64,000 nucleotides of DNA from Styela clava (taxonomy: Eukaryota; Chordata; Ascidiacea; Stolidobranchia; Styelidae), in NCBI RefSeq assembly GCF_964204865.1, contig NC_135252.1, forward strand, positions 24,139,383 to 24,203,382, given 5' to 3'. Made by a program: the position numbers and the translations under genes. The notes under the pieces were generated by a model, which saw only the letters and a program-made list of their open reading frames with translations, did no database searches and was not told the origin of the DNA. Of this stretch, positions 11,701-22,800 are shown piece by piece; positions within the stretch are counted from its first letter, which is position 1; each line of letters opens with the position of its first letter.

Positions 11701-12217
11701 AATACAAACAGCCAAATAGAACACGCTTTCGTCGCCTACAACCATAACACTTTGAATGCACCCGATCTCCGAAGTTAACTTTAGTGTGGAAAACAGAGCT
11801 TTATGCAGGATATATGACGAGATATTATTTTTGGAAAGACTGTACTCTTTGCAGTTCAGCACTTCCTTCTCACTTTGGTAAGCCTTCGATAAGCAGGGTG
11901 GCTGATTTATTAATCTTGAACGAAGGACTAGAAAAATATAGCTTATATAGTACACTTTTATGTTTTGAACATAATTCGAGGTTTCGGCAACTTTTTTGTA
12001 TCTACATCCTGTGTGTTGCCATATTTTGTACCATGGTAGAGTTTAAAACAAAATATCCATCTTTAAGCAAGCTATCAACTTAGCCACCCAATCATTTCCT
12101 GCACACCATAAGTTAAATTACATCAATGCTGCTATCTCTGTGTTTGTGCATATACGGTAAAACAACAACAGTTAAAAACACCGTAACAGTAAACAACAAT
12201 TAACAAAGTAAAGTGTA

Positions 12218-12423
12218 GGGCGTGTATAAAGTCCTAAAATAGAGGAGGGAATTCATCGATACCATATATAGTTTTGGCTCTCACAGATGTAGTAAATGAA
12301 GTAAAATTACTTAAAACAATTACTGATTAAAAAGCAACAAACCATGTTAAGATATAATGAGAACTTACCGCATAACTCAAGAACTGACTTCATGGTGTCA
12401 ATGAAAAAACTTTATGGACACCC
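12218..12423. mobile_element. Short TIR element (mariner-like MITE), TA-flanked
   Basis: The ends read GGGCGTGTATAAAGTC and ACTTTATGGACACCC, imperfect inverted repeats, with TA on both outer sides, which suits a Tc1/mariner-type target. The internal block with ATTCATCGATACCATATATA is shared with 24,854-25,045, and in inverted orientation with the 52.6-kb and 62.4-kb repeats. It has no coding capacity. Confidence 0.65.
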
Positions 12424-12639
12424 TATATATTGTTAGATATAAATGGTTGCTTGAACAGAATGCTTTATAACAAGCATGTTTGAAACTTTCCTGAAGTTCG
12501 GTTCTAACTATTTATCTTGTGTGTAGTCAATCCTGGTCTTATATCCTATGGACACGACTTCATTGCTGCTTTCCTCCCTGGACTCTGTGTTAAAATAAAA
12601 ATTTATTAATCATGCGAATCCCACTTTACAAGAGAAGAT

Positions 12640-13270
12640 TTATTGGTTCTCCTCCTGCTGCAAAATCCAGTCCAATATTTCACCATTCTACCCATTCCAC
12701 GGTGTCATCTGGGAAATATAAAACCAGATCAAAACCTGACAGAACTTTGTTGACGGATTTGATGATAAAAAAGACAAAACTTAAATAACTGTTGTTATCT
12801 ATATAGATTTTCATTAACATTTTTGTTCGCTTTTCTATGGCCGATGTCTTAAATGTTCTAGTTATCATAGACCAATGTCTGAATATGCACAACTTATAAG
12901 AAGCGCATAAATTATCCGATCTTTAATTTCCTCGCCAATTTTATTTAATCGCCTAATTTATCCAAAGTCCCCTTTCCAGCTATTAAATCCTGATGTTATT
13001 TATAAGAGATGATTAAATTACGTGTTCATAAAAGTTAAATGACTGATATTTTTATTTGTATATTTATTTCACAATGAAGTCGGCCTGTGATTATGATTAG
13101 ACAATGGCCGCACAAGTATGTTCGTCTGTATAAATGAAAATTGCTTCACTTACTTTCAGTGGCGGGATTGAACGAGTTCTCGTATGATCGAACTTGCTAA
13201 CAACGGGTTTCCTCATTTCAGAGAAACATGCTGAACTAAACTAATAATGAAACAAGAATGTTTGCGAGAG
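12640..13270 (+). pseudogene. Duplicated 3' end of the lectin gene, inactive
   Basis: From about 12,690 the sequence repeats the last codons and 3' flank of the lectin gene (10,710-11,320): CCACGGTGTCATCTG, AACCAGATCAAAACCTGACA, TTCTATGGCCG, GTCGGCCTGTGATTATGATT and onward. In the coding end, the Cys codon of HGVICEI has become TGG, giving HGVIWEI. No other lectin exon precedes it, so this is a partial duplicate, not a gene. Confidence 0.8.
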
Positions 13271-13414
13271 CCCCTTGAATCGAGCCCTTCATAACGATAT
13301 CTGGGTAATGCGTTGGACTTGACTAGTTTGGCTTGTAGGTTGAAATCTTGGGTTCGAATCATATACACACTAGTTCATTCAGGCTGTAATAAATCCACTC
13401 ATGTCTTCTATTGC

Positions 13415-13620
13415 AGTGGTTCCCAAAATTGATTGACCGGGGGCCGAAATTGGGAGCGGAAGGATGTTTGCGGGCCAAGAGGGCGAGGGCGCCCGCAAGG
13501 GGCGATACCGGTACGATTGAATTGTTACGACATTTTTAAACTGTGACAATGATTTTGGTGGTATGTAGAACGTAAAAATTATTGGAGGTTTGTGGCGATC
13601 GAAGAACACATGACGGATGG
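13415..13620 (+). mobile_element. hAT-type terminal sequence, partner end not found
   Basis: CAGTGGTTCCCAAAATTGA followed by GGGGGCCGAAATTGGGAGCG is the classic end of hAT elements (CAGTGGTTCCCAAACTTTTT...GGGCC). The opposite terminal repeat was not located. Confidence 0.5.
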
Positions 13621-16600
13621 CGATGGTAGACAGTTAAATAAGCTTCAATGAAGACAGTGACGATTAAAGATTTTGGCGCATAGTCAGACAGTCACTTTTT
13701 ATAAATTACTTGCCCTTATTCTGAAATTAGACCAGATATCGATAACACAACAAATATTGAGCAAATGCTACATATATATTAAGATTGTCAGAAGCAAAAG
13801 AGAATAATAAAATACAATCTTGTCTTCTGATAAAATCAAAGCATTGAAGAAAAATCATGAATTCATAGATTAGATTAATTGATGAATGCTAGCATAGACA
13901 TATAGAATCGGTTGCAAAAATGATCATGACTAGGCTAACCATATATATGAAGCAGAATGCAATGAGAGTGCGAATTAGACAAACCATGGTTTGATTCCAA
14001 GGCCTAGTACTATTCGACTCATATGAATAATAGTATTGAAATCATTGGGAAACGTGCATTTTTTCGACATTTCAAATAATTTAGCAACATTACAGCCAAT
14101 GTTAGACGTCAAATTGTCGTATTAATTAATTAGTTATAGTTATATACAGTATATATAGCATTCTCACTGAACCAGTGAAGTGAGCCACCAATCAGTGATA
14201 AAATGGACTGCCTCTAATAACAAATGGAACAAATATAGATATTTGAACAGTTATTATGGACTCTCATACTGCATAGCCGGAACAAACAAGCCTACCGGGC
14301 GGAACAGCTTTTCAAAATCGAGACTGTCCAGGATATCCAGGGGAGTATGGTTATTCTGATCATGACAAAGCTGTAGTTATGGTTGAAAATACTTTTGCAA
14401 GACTACATTTTTCTTCCGGCTAAGGATGTTCTCAAACAAAATTCTTAGCAAGTTAGCTGCTCATATCTGCTTGTCAGTCAGTCAGGTCTTCACAATCTCA
14501 CCGCGATTCAATGCTCGTTCAACATCGTTTTATCTGTTATTGTCTCAGTTTGTTCGAGCTTCGTCCTTGATTTATTCAACTTGTACATCCTATAGGAATC
14601 TCTGGAATGTTATCACAGTTAAAAATGTTGTTCGTCTTTTCTGGTATTTTCTCTACTTTTTCGGTCTTCGTCCGTGATTTAACCAACTTGAACATTGCAT
14701 GAGAATCTCTGTAACAAAATTATAATTGAAAACGTGACTTAGCGATTGAAGGATGCGGTTGCTCACCAAATTATAGTTACTGCTTTGTTCAAGACCGGGC
14801 TAAATAACATAAATATAGACAGACTTGAGTAATTGCCCGAGGGAAATTAGAGTTTTTTTGTAGTTTTGTAATTTGGTGCCAATAAATTAATATTTTTTAC
14901 CATATTAGGGCCAACACAAGTTTAAATGTTTGCAGATCTTTTGTATGCGTTCAATTCGTCTCTTGGCAGAATGCTTTTGACAAACGCACCATCAACATTA
15001 TACATACTCATCTGTGTTCCCAAGGACAAATGTTTCGCTGTCCACTGATAATATACTGACGTCATACTCATCAATAGATGGCCACGTCTTCTCCATGTCA
15101 ATCATCTTCCACGAGTTTGCTTTAATATCGAAGCCTTGTTATCCTCTTTTGTCTGGATAGAAAGAATACAAATTTAATTCGTATGTTTTGAACGATGATT
15201 GGTTTGATTCATTATCCCCCAAGAAGAGTTCATTATTACTTGCGAGCACACGCTGGGTAGTCATAGGTGCGATGGCGAGCGTTATTCTAACGCTCAGCCG
15301 TTATGCCACAGAGCCGAGCCGAAAGGTATGACGCATACACTTCATGTCCAAAGTTATCAAATTTTTGCATTATATATAGTTTTCTTCTAAACAGCCACGC
15401 TTGCTTTCGCAACTCCTCTCAGCATCTGACAACAAACTTCCCACTTATCCAATCTTGGGTTGAATCTTTCAACAAGAAGTATATATATGCCTTAGTTGGC
15501 TGTCACTTCCTCCGATACAATAAAAGTGATCTGGATGGAATAGGTGTTTGAGTCAGCTCCGAGAAAATCAACATTGTCGACAAAATTATTAACGAGAGCA
15601 GGCATTCAGTAAATGTCTATTAGTAACGCTTAAAATGGATAATGATTTTTGACATTTTGTACAAAATTCCCACTGCGATTTTCAACATTGTTTGGTCGAA
15701 ATTCTGACAACAGCAAATTCAAAATTTCAAGTTTTATACATTTTTTCGCTAAATGTTGAGGTGAATTGCTCATTTTCTATTGAAGTTATATTTTTAAAAT
15801 GCAATATTGTTATGTAACTCTCTTCATATGAGTTTATATTGTGTGTGACAAGTCAGGGAACTAGACTAGATAGATTTTTTTGTGTTGTGAGTACCCATTG
15901 CATTAAAAAAATCATTTACAACTACATGCCTTTCAAGTATTTGATATTCAATTCGAAAAAATTATCTGATTCTGAAATCATTAAGTATTTGAAAAAAGCC
16001 AGCCCTAGTACGTACCTTTGACTGCATCCAACGAAGGCGATATTCTCCCAATTATCTTTTCCCATTGATTAACAGCTGGATCATATCTACAATCGTCAAG
16101 CCCCGCAGTCCACCACAAACGTATAATAAGCCTGGAATAGTAAGATGAAGGGTAAAAGTTAGCTCAGGGAAACTGTTCGTTATTGGACACGAAATGAACT
16201 TGTTCAGTCAGTTAATTTCTGAAATATTAAGAATCTCTCACGTTTTACTCGTGTAAAAACGGATATGCGACTTATATTCAAATACAAACGTAATAGTAAA
16301 TCATCTTATTTGATATTACATACTTCGAATCACCGCCATCTTGTTTTTTATCAGTCAAAAGTCGGGCTAAATCCCTCAATATTTTATGAAAGCCATCTTT
16401 TTAAACGAAGTTCTGACATACGAATCTTATTTTTCGAGTGAGTTGTGGATGAAACATGTTTCTTATTTTATGTGAACATTCAGCAAACCGACAAAGTAAT
16501 GAATTCTATGTTTTCAATAGTTACATATCTTCCGAGTCTTCAAGATTCGATTGGAAAAAAATATTTGATTCTATTCTAAAGTCATCAGGTATTCGAAAAT

Positions 16601-16860
16601 GTCCAGCCCTACACACAAGTAAAGTTCTTTCCTACCTGAGTTCAACTCGGCAGCCGAAGGATGCCAATAGTAATTATCACTCAAATCTGCAACTCTTGTC
16701 TACTTCGAAGCCAAATCTGAGTATTTAAGTCGCACAACCTGTCTCGTGTGGAACAAAGCGTAAAAGTGATCTTCGATCAAAACTGTTGTGAATGTATTTT
16801 CGTCTTCATAGATTTGTGCATCTCCTGAATTGGTAGGGTTTAGATAATTTCAGGTTTAAT
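13621..16860. other. No gene recognised; scattered transposon scraps
   Basis: AT-rich, only short ORFs. Recognisable pieces are a reversed SINE head at about 15,245-15,305 (CACGCTGGGTAGTCATAGGT and ACGCTCAGCCGTTATGCCAC) and two decayed ends of the TAGGGCTGGGC hAT-like MITE at about 15,945-16,005 (ending AGCCAGCCCTAG) and 16,515-16,612 (ending TGTCCAGCCCTACA). Confidence 0.45.
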
Positions 16861-16869
16861 CAATAAAAG

Positions 16870-17265
16870 ATGAAAACCGGTAATACGAATTCATCATACA
16901 CTGCGCCAGCAAGGACGTATATTATCAGATCCAGATACGATCCTTCACCCCGAATACAACACACAAGGTTCGCGAAACGGGTTTTTAAATTAATGCTTAT
17001 TTATTTAACTTAATTTGGTACGTGCGAGTAATTCCAATTCTTTACGTTGCGAAGCGTATACCTGAGTCCAAATCATTACCTATGCCTATGACGTCATGAT
17101 GCCCTAACAGCTAGCTTGTGCAAACAACACATGTCATAAGATCAATAACCATTTGTGTTAGTGTGCAGCAGGACTCTTGAATTGCATATCAACATTTTTG
17201 TGCCTGCAGTTTCACCCAGTTATTTCTATCTGGTCCTCGTGTATTAAAGGTTGCACATCCCTGGT
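16870..17265. mobile_element. Decayed hAT-like element, relative of 26,024-27,231
   Basis: Shares, in order, the CGAAACGGGTTTTTAAATTAA area, CGTGCGAGTAATTCCAAT, TATACCTGAGTCCAA, CTATGCCTATGACGTCATGA, AGCTTGTGCAAAC, AAGATCAATAACCA, TTTTTGTGCCTGCA, TTTCACCCAGTTATTTC and the end GTTGCACATCCCTGG with the outer element at 26,024-27,231. It lacks that element's two inserts, so it is an uninterrupted relative. A third relative lies at 21,900-22,170. Confidence 0.7.
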
Positions 17266-17507
17266 TTAAAGTGTTTACATGTAATGAAATCTGAGGCAAA
17301 CACTAATAAACTGGCGCGACATGAGGCCTGAATTCGAGATTTTAAATCTATGATGTCGCATTTGGTTGTGTTGTGTAACCGATAGGGCAGTTATAAAATG
17401 CGAAATTATTTCTTGCAAAGTTCCCATATCAAAGTAGTTCAAATTTACTAAAAGGGGAAAATTCACAGCAATCTGAAGTTTATTCGTCAGCCTCCAATAC
17501 CTCTAAC

Positions 17508-17900
17508 TCAGGGGTCGGGAACCTTTTTGGTCAAGAGAGCCATAAAAGGTACATATTTTCAACTGCATTTCTGTGCGAGCCATATGGCATTTCTTCACTT
17601 AATCAGGCCTGGAATTGTTACTCAAAAGTCAACACATACAATGTCAAACTACATTTAATGTGACTACATGATGCTGCATGTTATCGCTGCTCACATGCAT
17701 TACAAGTTGAAATCTATAGTACTCATCACCCTTCTTTTGTTTCGGCATCTCTGTAGTATTTTTAAAACTAGCTTTGCTAGTCCGATCTGAATATGACAAA
17801 TACTGTAACTCAGTGGTTCCCAAACTTTTTCGAGTTGGCCCACTATTTATTACCACAGCTTATGGCGACCTTTTAACCTAATTTATTTTATTTTTACTTC
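17508..17900 (+). mobile_element. Two hAT-type terminal sequences
   Basis: CAGGGGTCGGGAACCTTTTT begins at about 17,510 and CAGTGGTTCCCAAACTTTTT at about 17,812. Both are typical hAT ends. Neither has a matching opposite end nearby, so they may be truncated or nested. Confidence 0.5.
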
Positions 17901-19180
17901 ATAACTTTATTTTATTTTTATTTTTTATGACATAACACAGAACACAGCAATGGCTAATCATCGCAAAACTACCGTGTTTCCTTGAATCTTCCCTTTCCTC
18001 CTCGATAAGACCTTATAGCATATATGACTAGTAAATGAATGTGATGTCACCGTATACTACTAATTTGTAGATTGTCTCTGAATTGTAAGTCACCCGTTCA
18101 CCCTTCAGCTTCAATGCCCACGTTAATGAAGATGCGTTAAAAATCTCTATATGTTTTTCTATTCGTAGATTTCCACAACACACAGAATACAAATCTTAAA
18201 ACATTTATCCAGACTTGCTTCCAATGGTTTACATCCACACTAGCTTAACATTGAAAGATATAGATTCGTATTTATACGTCGATCATAAATCTAATTAAAT
18301 GCTGTAAACGTGAGCTCGTGATTCACGTTATAAACAGAAACTCCTATTATCTCAATAAGGGTAATTATGTACATCGTACGGATGGGAACTTAGATATAAT
18401 TATTTCAATCAGTGCCAAAGGTCTTGAGAATATAAATTTTAATTTGATAAGACTGGGTGGAACATGTTATGTTCTTAAAACTGGTGTAATTTGATTCCTA
18501 CGAAAATCTTTGTTCGAATTTTGGGAAAAATTAACTTTGTTTTGATGATTTCAACATGAAATGGGGTACATTTGAGGGTTAGTTGCTATATTATCTGATA
18601 TCTCCCCCTCCAGATAATTGGAAATTTAAGATTTGGCACCTCTAATAAATTGAAAATATATAGAAAAATACAATACACAATGCTAAAATTAATGATATAG
18701 GTCAAAAAATGTATTTACATGTATATGATCTACAATGAGACAAGACATTGAAGTAAAGAAGAATTTATAGAAAGGGTAAAGGTTGTAACGTAGAAGTAAA
18801 GAAGGATGGCGTATTTTTATTTTAAAAATTTTGGTTTGGACAGTTAAAACATATTTTCAATTTAATGTATTTCGCTAAGTTAAAATACTTATACTCGCTT
18901 TATCGCATTGTTACGATTTTGTAGACCTAGTTGGTCAATACTCGTATATGCTTGTCCCATGTCGGGAAGAAAAAACGCATTTTCAAGATTATGCCATCTC
19001 AGGGCTTTTTTGAAAAAAATAACGCTTTTGGATACAATTTTTATTAAACGAGCTTATCATTTTACCGTTCTATATGACGGCTTTGTAAATAATTTAAATG
19101 TAGGCCAATGTAAAGTAAAAACGGAAAATGTGAAGTTACAAAATCACAGCTAAGGTGTCGTTGTCTTTAGATGCGTCCCA
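17901..19180. other. No gene or clear repeat seen
   Basis: AT-rich DNA. Short ORFs only, none resembling a known protein. Confidence 0.45.
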
Positions 19181-19204
19181 CTTTGAAGTCACAAAAATAT
19201 GGCA

Positions 19205-19262
19205 ACCCTACATATGATTAAGCGGTCTTATTACCTTTCCTTTCTCCCGGAATGAATATAGA
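19205..19262 (+). mobile_element. SINE tail, shared by the gene A and gene B 3' flanks
   Basis: CATATGATTAAGCGGTCTTA and CTCCCGGAATGAATATA match the SINE tail. In gene-relative orientation the same SINE lies at the same place behind gene B (38,040-38,130), so the insertion predates their duplication. Confidence 0.65.
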
Positions 19263-19324
19263 AATTATATCTTAGAATTTGATGTTACTGATAACATATG
19301 GACACAACTCTTTGATGTTTTTAG

Positions 19325-19365
19325 GTCATAAAGCTCGAAATACCACGGCATCTGGCGATAGCATG
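19325..19365 (-). pseudogene. Third, shortest remnant of B4GALT exon 5
   Basis: On the minus strand it reads ATGCCGTGGTATTTCGAGCT, matching the last codons (MPWY...) of exon 5 of genes A-C. It is followed by ATGTTATCAGTAACAT, which is the 3' flank seen after gene B at about 37,998-38,015. Only the final part of the exon survives. Confidence 0.65.
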
Positions 19366-19586
19366 TTGAATGGTCAGAAACATTTTCATTTTGACCGGAA
19401 AAGGGGGGATCTGCTTGTTTGAAACACAACAAAGTACTGTTTTGCTGATTCAACTTATAGGAACACTTTTATATGGCATTCGATCTTCGTGCTGATATAT
19501 CTGAGCATCGTTTGTTTTATCCTTCACAGAGCTTTTTTTTTATCATGCATTAAGGCTCTTCAATCGCGAAACAAAGGATCACTTAT

Positions 19587-19660
19587 AGTGCTTGAAGTAC
19601 CACGGCATCGATGACATTTCGTCGTCAATAACGTTGTGCATCATGAAGTTTATTTTATTT
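19587..19660 (-). pseudogene. Second remnant of B4GALT exon 5
   Basis: On the minus strand it reads TTCATGATGCACAACGTTAT, then a small deletion, then ATGCCGTGGTACTTCAAGCA. That is the C-terminal half of exon 5 (DFMMYNATDD...MPWYFKHYN). It lies 140 bp beyond the real exon 5 of gene A, after a 3' flank also found behind gene C at 47,336-47,480. The deletion breaks the frame. Confidence 0.75.
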
Positions 19661-19802
19661 CGTTGGGTCATTTTAAAATACTATTTGACTTTCGTGTCCG
19701 TGTATTTGAAAACGCTTTTTTATTGTCCTCTGGCTTAGAGATAAAGCTGGACCTTATCTTGCATGAAGACCTTTATATCGTATAATAAGGAACACCAGTT
19801 TT

Positions 19803-22800
19803 TCAGTTGGAGTGCTGGAAGTCCCATGGCATCGAACGATGACATAGTTCGTCGTCAGTAACGTTGTACATCATGAAATCAACGTATTGTTTGATTGGTT
19901 GTCCGACGTCTATGGTTATATTCGTAAAAAGCGGTTCCCGTTTGGTTGACAAGCGTTTGTATCTGCAAAGTAGGATTATAAAAAGGTCGAATGTTTATAT
20001 TTAAATAAAAGTTTAATCTGAAAAATTACAAATAATATTCTGTTTTTGAAGCAATATTCACCAAAGTATTTCAATAAAAGAGATCTTTAAAAGCCAAGAA
20101 CGTATATTCTCCTCATTTTCTCAGTTTTTTTCGTCCTTTTCGTCAAAACCCTCGGAAGCGTTCAACTGTGTTGCGTGCAACTGTTAACTCATAACTTCAA
20201 AACAAGCCGGTAGGCGCCCAGGATCTCCGCTGAAACATGAGGCGACCGCGCTTCAGTAAACCATTACCATCCACGCAAATCTGCGCCTACGACGACAGCG
20301 TATTGCAGTGATCGGGATCCGAAACTACCAGTTCATTTTGAACGCTGCGCGTCTCGTCGGTATCTTTTTCAGGGGCGGTATACTGCAGCTAATAATTAAT
20401 CATGTTCACTAAATGTCCTAAGTCCCCAGTTGATGGATTAACGAGATGGAAAATGGCTTGTTCGGAAGAGTATTTACTTCTGCGTATGGGAGGGTAGCAA
20501 TCTCGTTATTCTAATTTTCGAGGAAGTTCACGAGATAATGACGACAAAATGTGAAAAATCTAGAAATTTTTTCAACGATCAGCGTGTTTTTCGCTGATAC
20601 CATGGAAACGAAACAGCAATCCAAACTTTCGGTGAAACGCACATTACTAGGGTAACAGGATAACCCACCCAATTTCAATCAGATGGGCCCAGCAGTTCAG
20701 ACGCTACAGCTAAAGCTGCTAAACAGACAGAACAACTGAGAATAAGAGTCTAGACTTAGAGTGTTGAATATTTATGTACGGGGGGATTGCTGGACACAGA
20801 GTGGTTCAGGCTTCCTCCACCATCAAGTCCATATTTCTGAAAACAAACAACTGGCTAACTAATCCCATACCCGTCCTGGACTAAGAACCAGACGAGAGGC
20901 CGTGGTTTGCAATATGATAACCGTCTCGTCAGATTTCCTCCTCCTCGGAATAAATATGTAAATCCTATCCTATTTTGTCAACGGGGTTGGAGTTGATACC
21001 GTTGGTTTCAATTCGGGGCTGGGTCCCAGCTTCCAAGCGTAACGTACTTATCAATGTATTTTATGGCACTTCACGCCCTTGGCAATATGCACAGTGAACC
21101 TGCTTTAAACGAAGGTTTAAAATGAGCTTGGCACAAATTAGTTAAAAACAACGTCCTTCAGTTAGTTAGAGTACTCGGCTCACCTTAAGGTGTTTAATCC
21201 TTCGTATTTCATCCGCGTAATGGCGTGAGTCATCAATGCAAAATGTCCTTTATTTTCTGCATTTGATTTTTCTTTTTTGTGTCGAATCATATGATATGAA
21301 CAACTTTTCCCGTAAGGATTATGAAGCTGATATCCTTAATGGTAAATGCTATATAAACAAGGGAGAAATATATGCACACGAAAACCAAAACGAAGTAGTA
21401 TCAAATGGCTCGGCGGAGTGGGACGTCGTGCTAAGCGTTAGGACTACGCTCGCCAACGCACCTCTAATTACCCTGCGTGGGTCTGCAAATTTGAATTCCT
21501 TGCGAGGTTAATATAGTGCAAGTAGATTGATGAACTCCTCGTCACCGTAGGTCGGTTACGGCTTCCTCCACCATTAAGTCCATGCATCTAAAATCAAGTA
21601 ACTGGCTAAGTGATCCCATACCCGACATGGTTAACCGGGCAAGCGGCCGTGGTTCGACATATGATAAAGCTGTTATATCGGCTTTCTTTTACTCCGGGAT
21701 AAATATGTAAATCCTATCAACCGGTAGTCTGACCATCAGATCACGGAGATGTGATCACGGCAGGACAAAAACAATTTTTAGACAATGAAACGTTCAAATC
21801 AATAATTCATGTTGTCGAAGATATGATAAGATTTAAGAAGAAGAAGTAATGAAAAATTCAAAACTTATCAAAATAAAAATATAAAAGTTCGAGAAGTTAT
21901 CCACTAAAGTAAGAGAGTGCCAATTTTGAGTGGTGTTCTGTCCGCGAAACGAGTTTTTGATCTAGTACGTTTTAGTAATTCATTTGCGTTACAAACCGTT
22001 TACCTGAGCTCGTGCGACCGAACAATGCATGTCATAGAATCAATAACCAAAATTTTCGTGCCTGCAACTACTAGAGATCTTATGTTAAAAAAAGTGCGGC
22101 CCGCGGTTTCACACAGTTATTTCTATCTGGCCCGATTGTATCAAAGATTGCATATCCTTGCACTAAACGAAAGAAAGATGAAGTTAATGAGACTAGAAAG
22201 CATCAATTAGAGGAAGAACTTTTTATTCAAACTGGAGACTGGAGGTAGTAGGTCGTTATATTCTATGCAACCAGAAGAAAAGTTCGTCAAATGGTTATGC
22301 TGTCTTATCAACTTCCCTCTTCCACGAGATAAGCATGAAAAGCATTTCTAAATAAAGTAAACTCACCCTGATTCCATAAGCGTAAGTACAAGTCGTTATC
22401 TTCACCGCCCCAACCCCAGTAAATGTTCGAGAAACCGTTGGCGGACATAAATTGTGATTTTGTAACCATGACCACACCTCCGAAGTATGGTACAGTTTGA
22501 GTCCGCCGGACTGAAACATATATTGAAATTAATATAAGAATAAATATGTAGAGAGGATTGTAGGCCTACTGGATTTCTCAAATTTGGACTAGATCAGCGG
22601 GCATTTTCGATATCGCATATTTTTTTTTAAAATGTCGAATACTTGGAAGATATTCAATTGTATTTAACTTTTTATTGCGATGGGTTCTCCAGGCACTTAT
22701 ATTACTGAAACATATAAACCATTACTCGTACATTTTGTTCGTTCAAAAAGTCTGAACCACTTATTTTACACCCCTTCTTAAAAGCAACCAAAAATAGTTT

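Noticed and set aside
21405-21500. Functional tRNA gene
   Set aside because: A- and B-box-like parts are present, but the arms do not pair into a normal cloverleaf and the unit is repeated with a SINE body.
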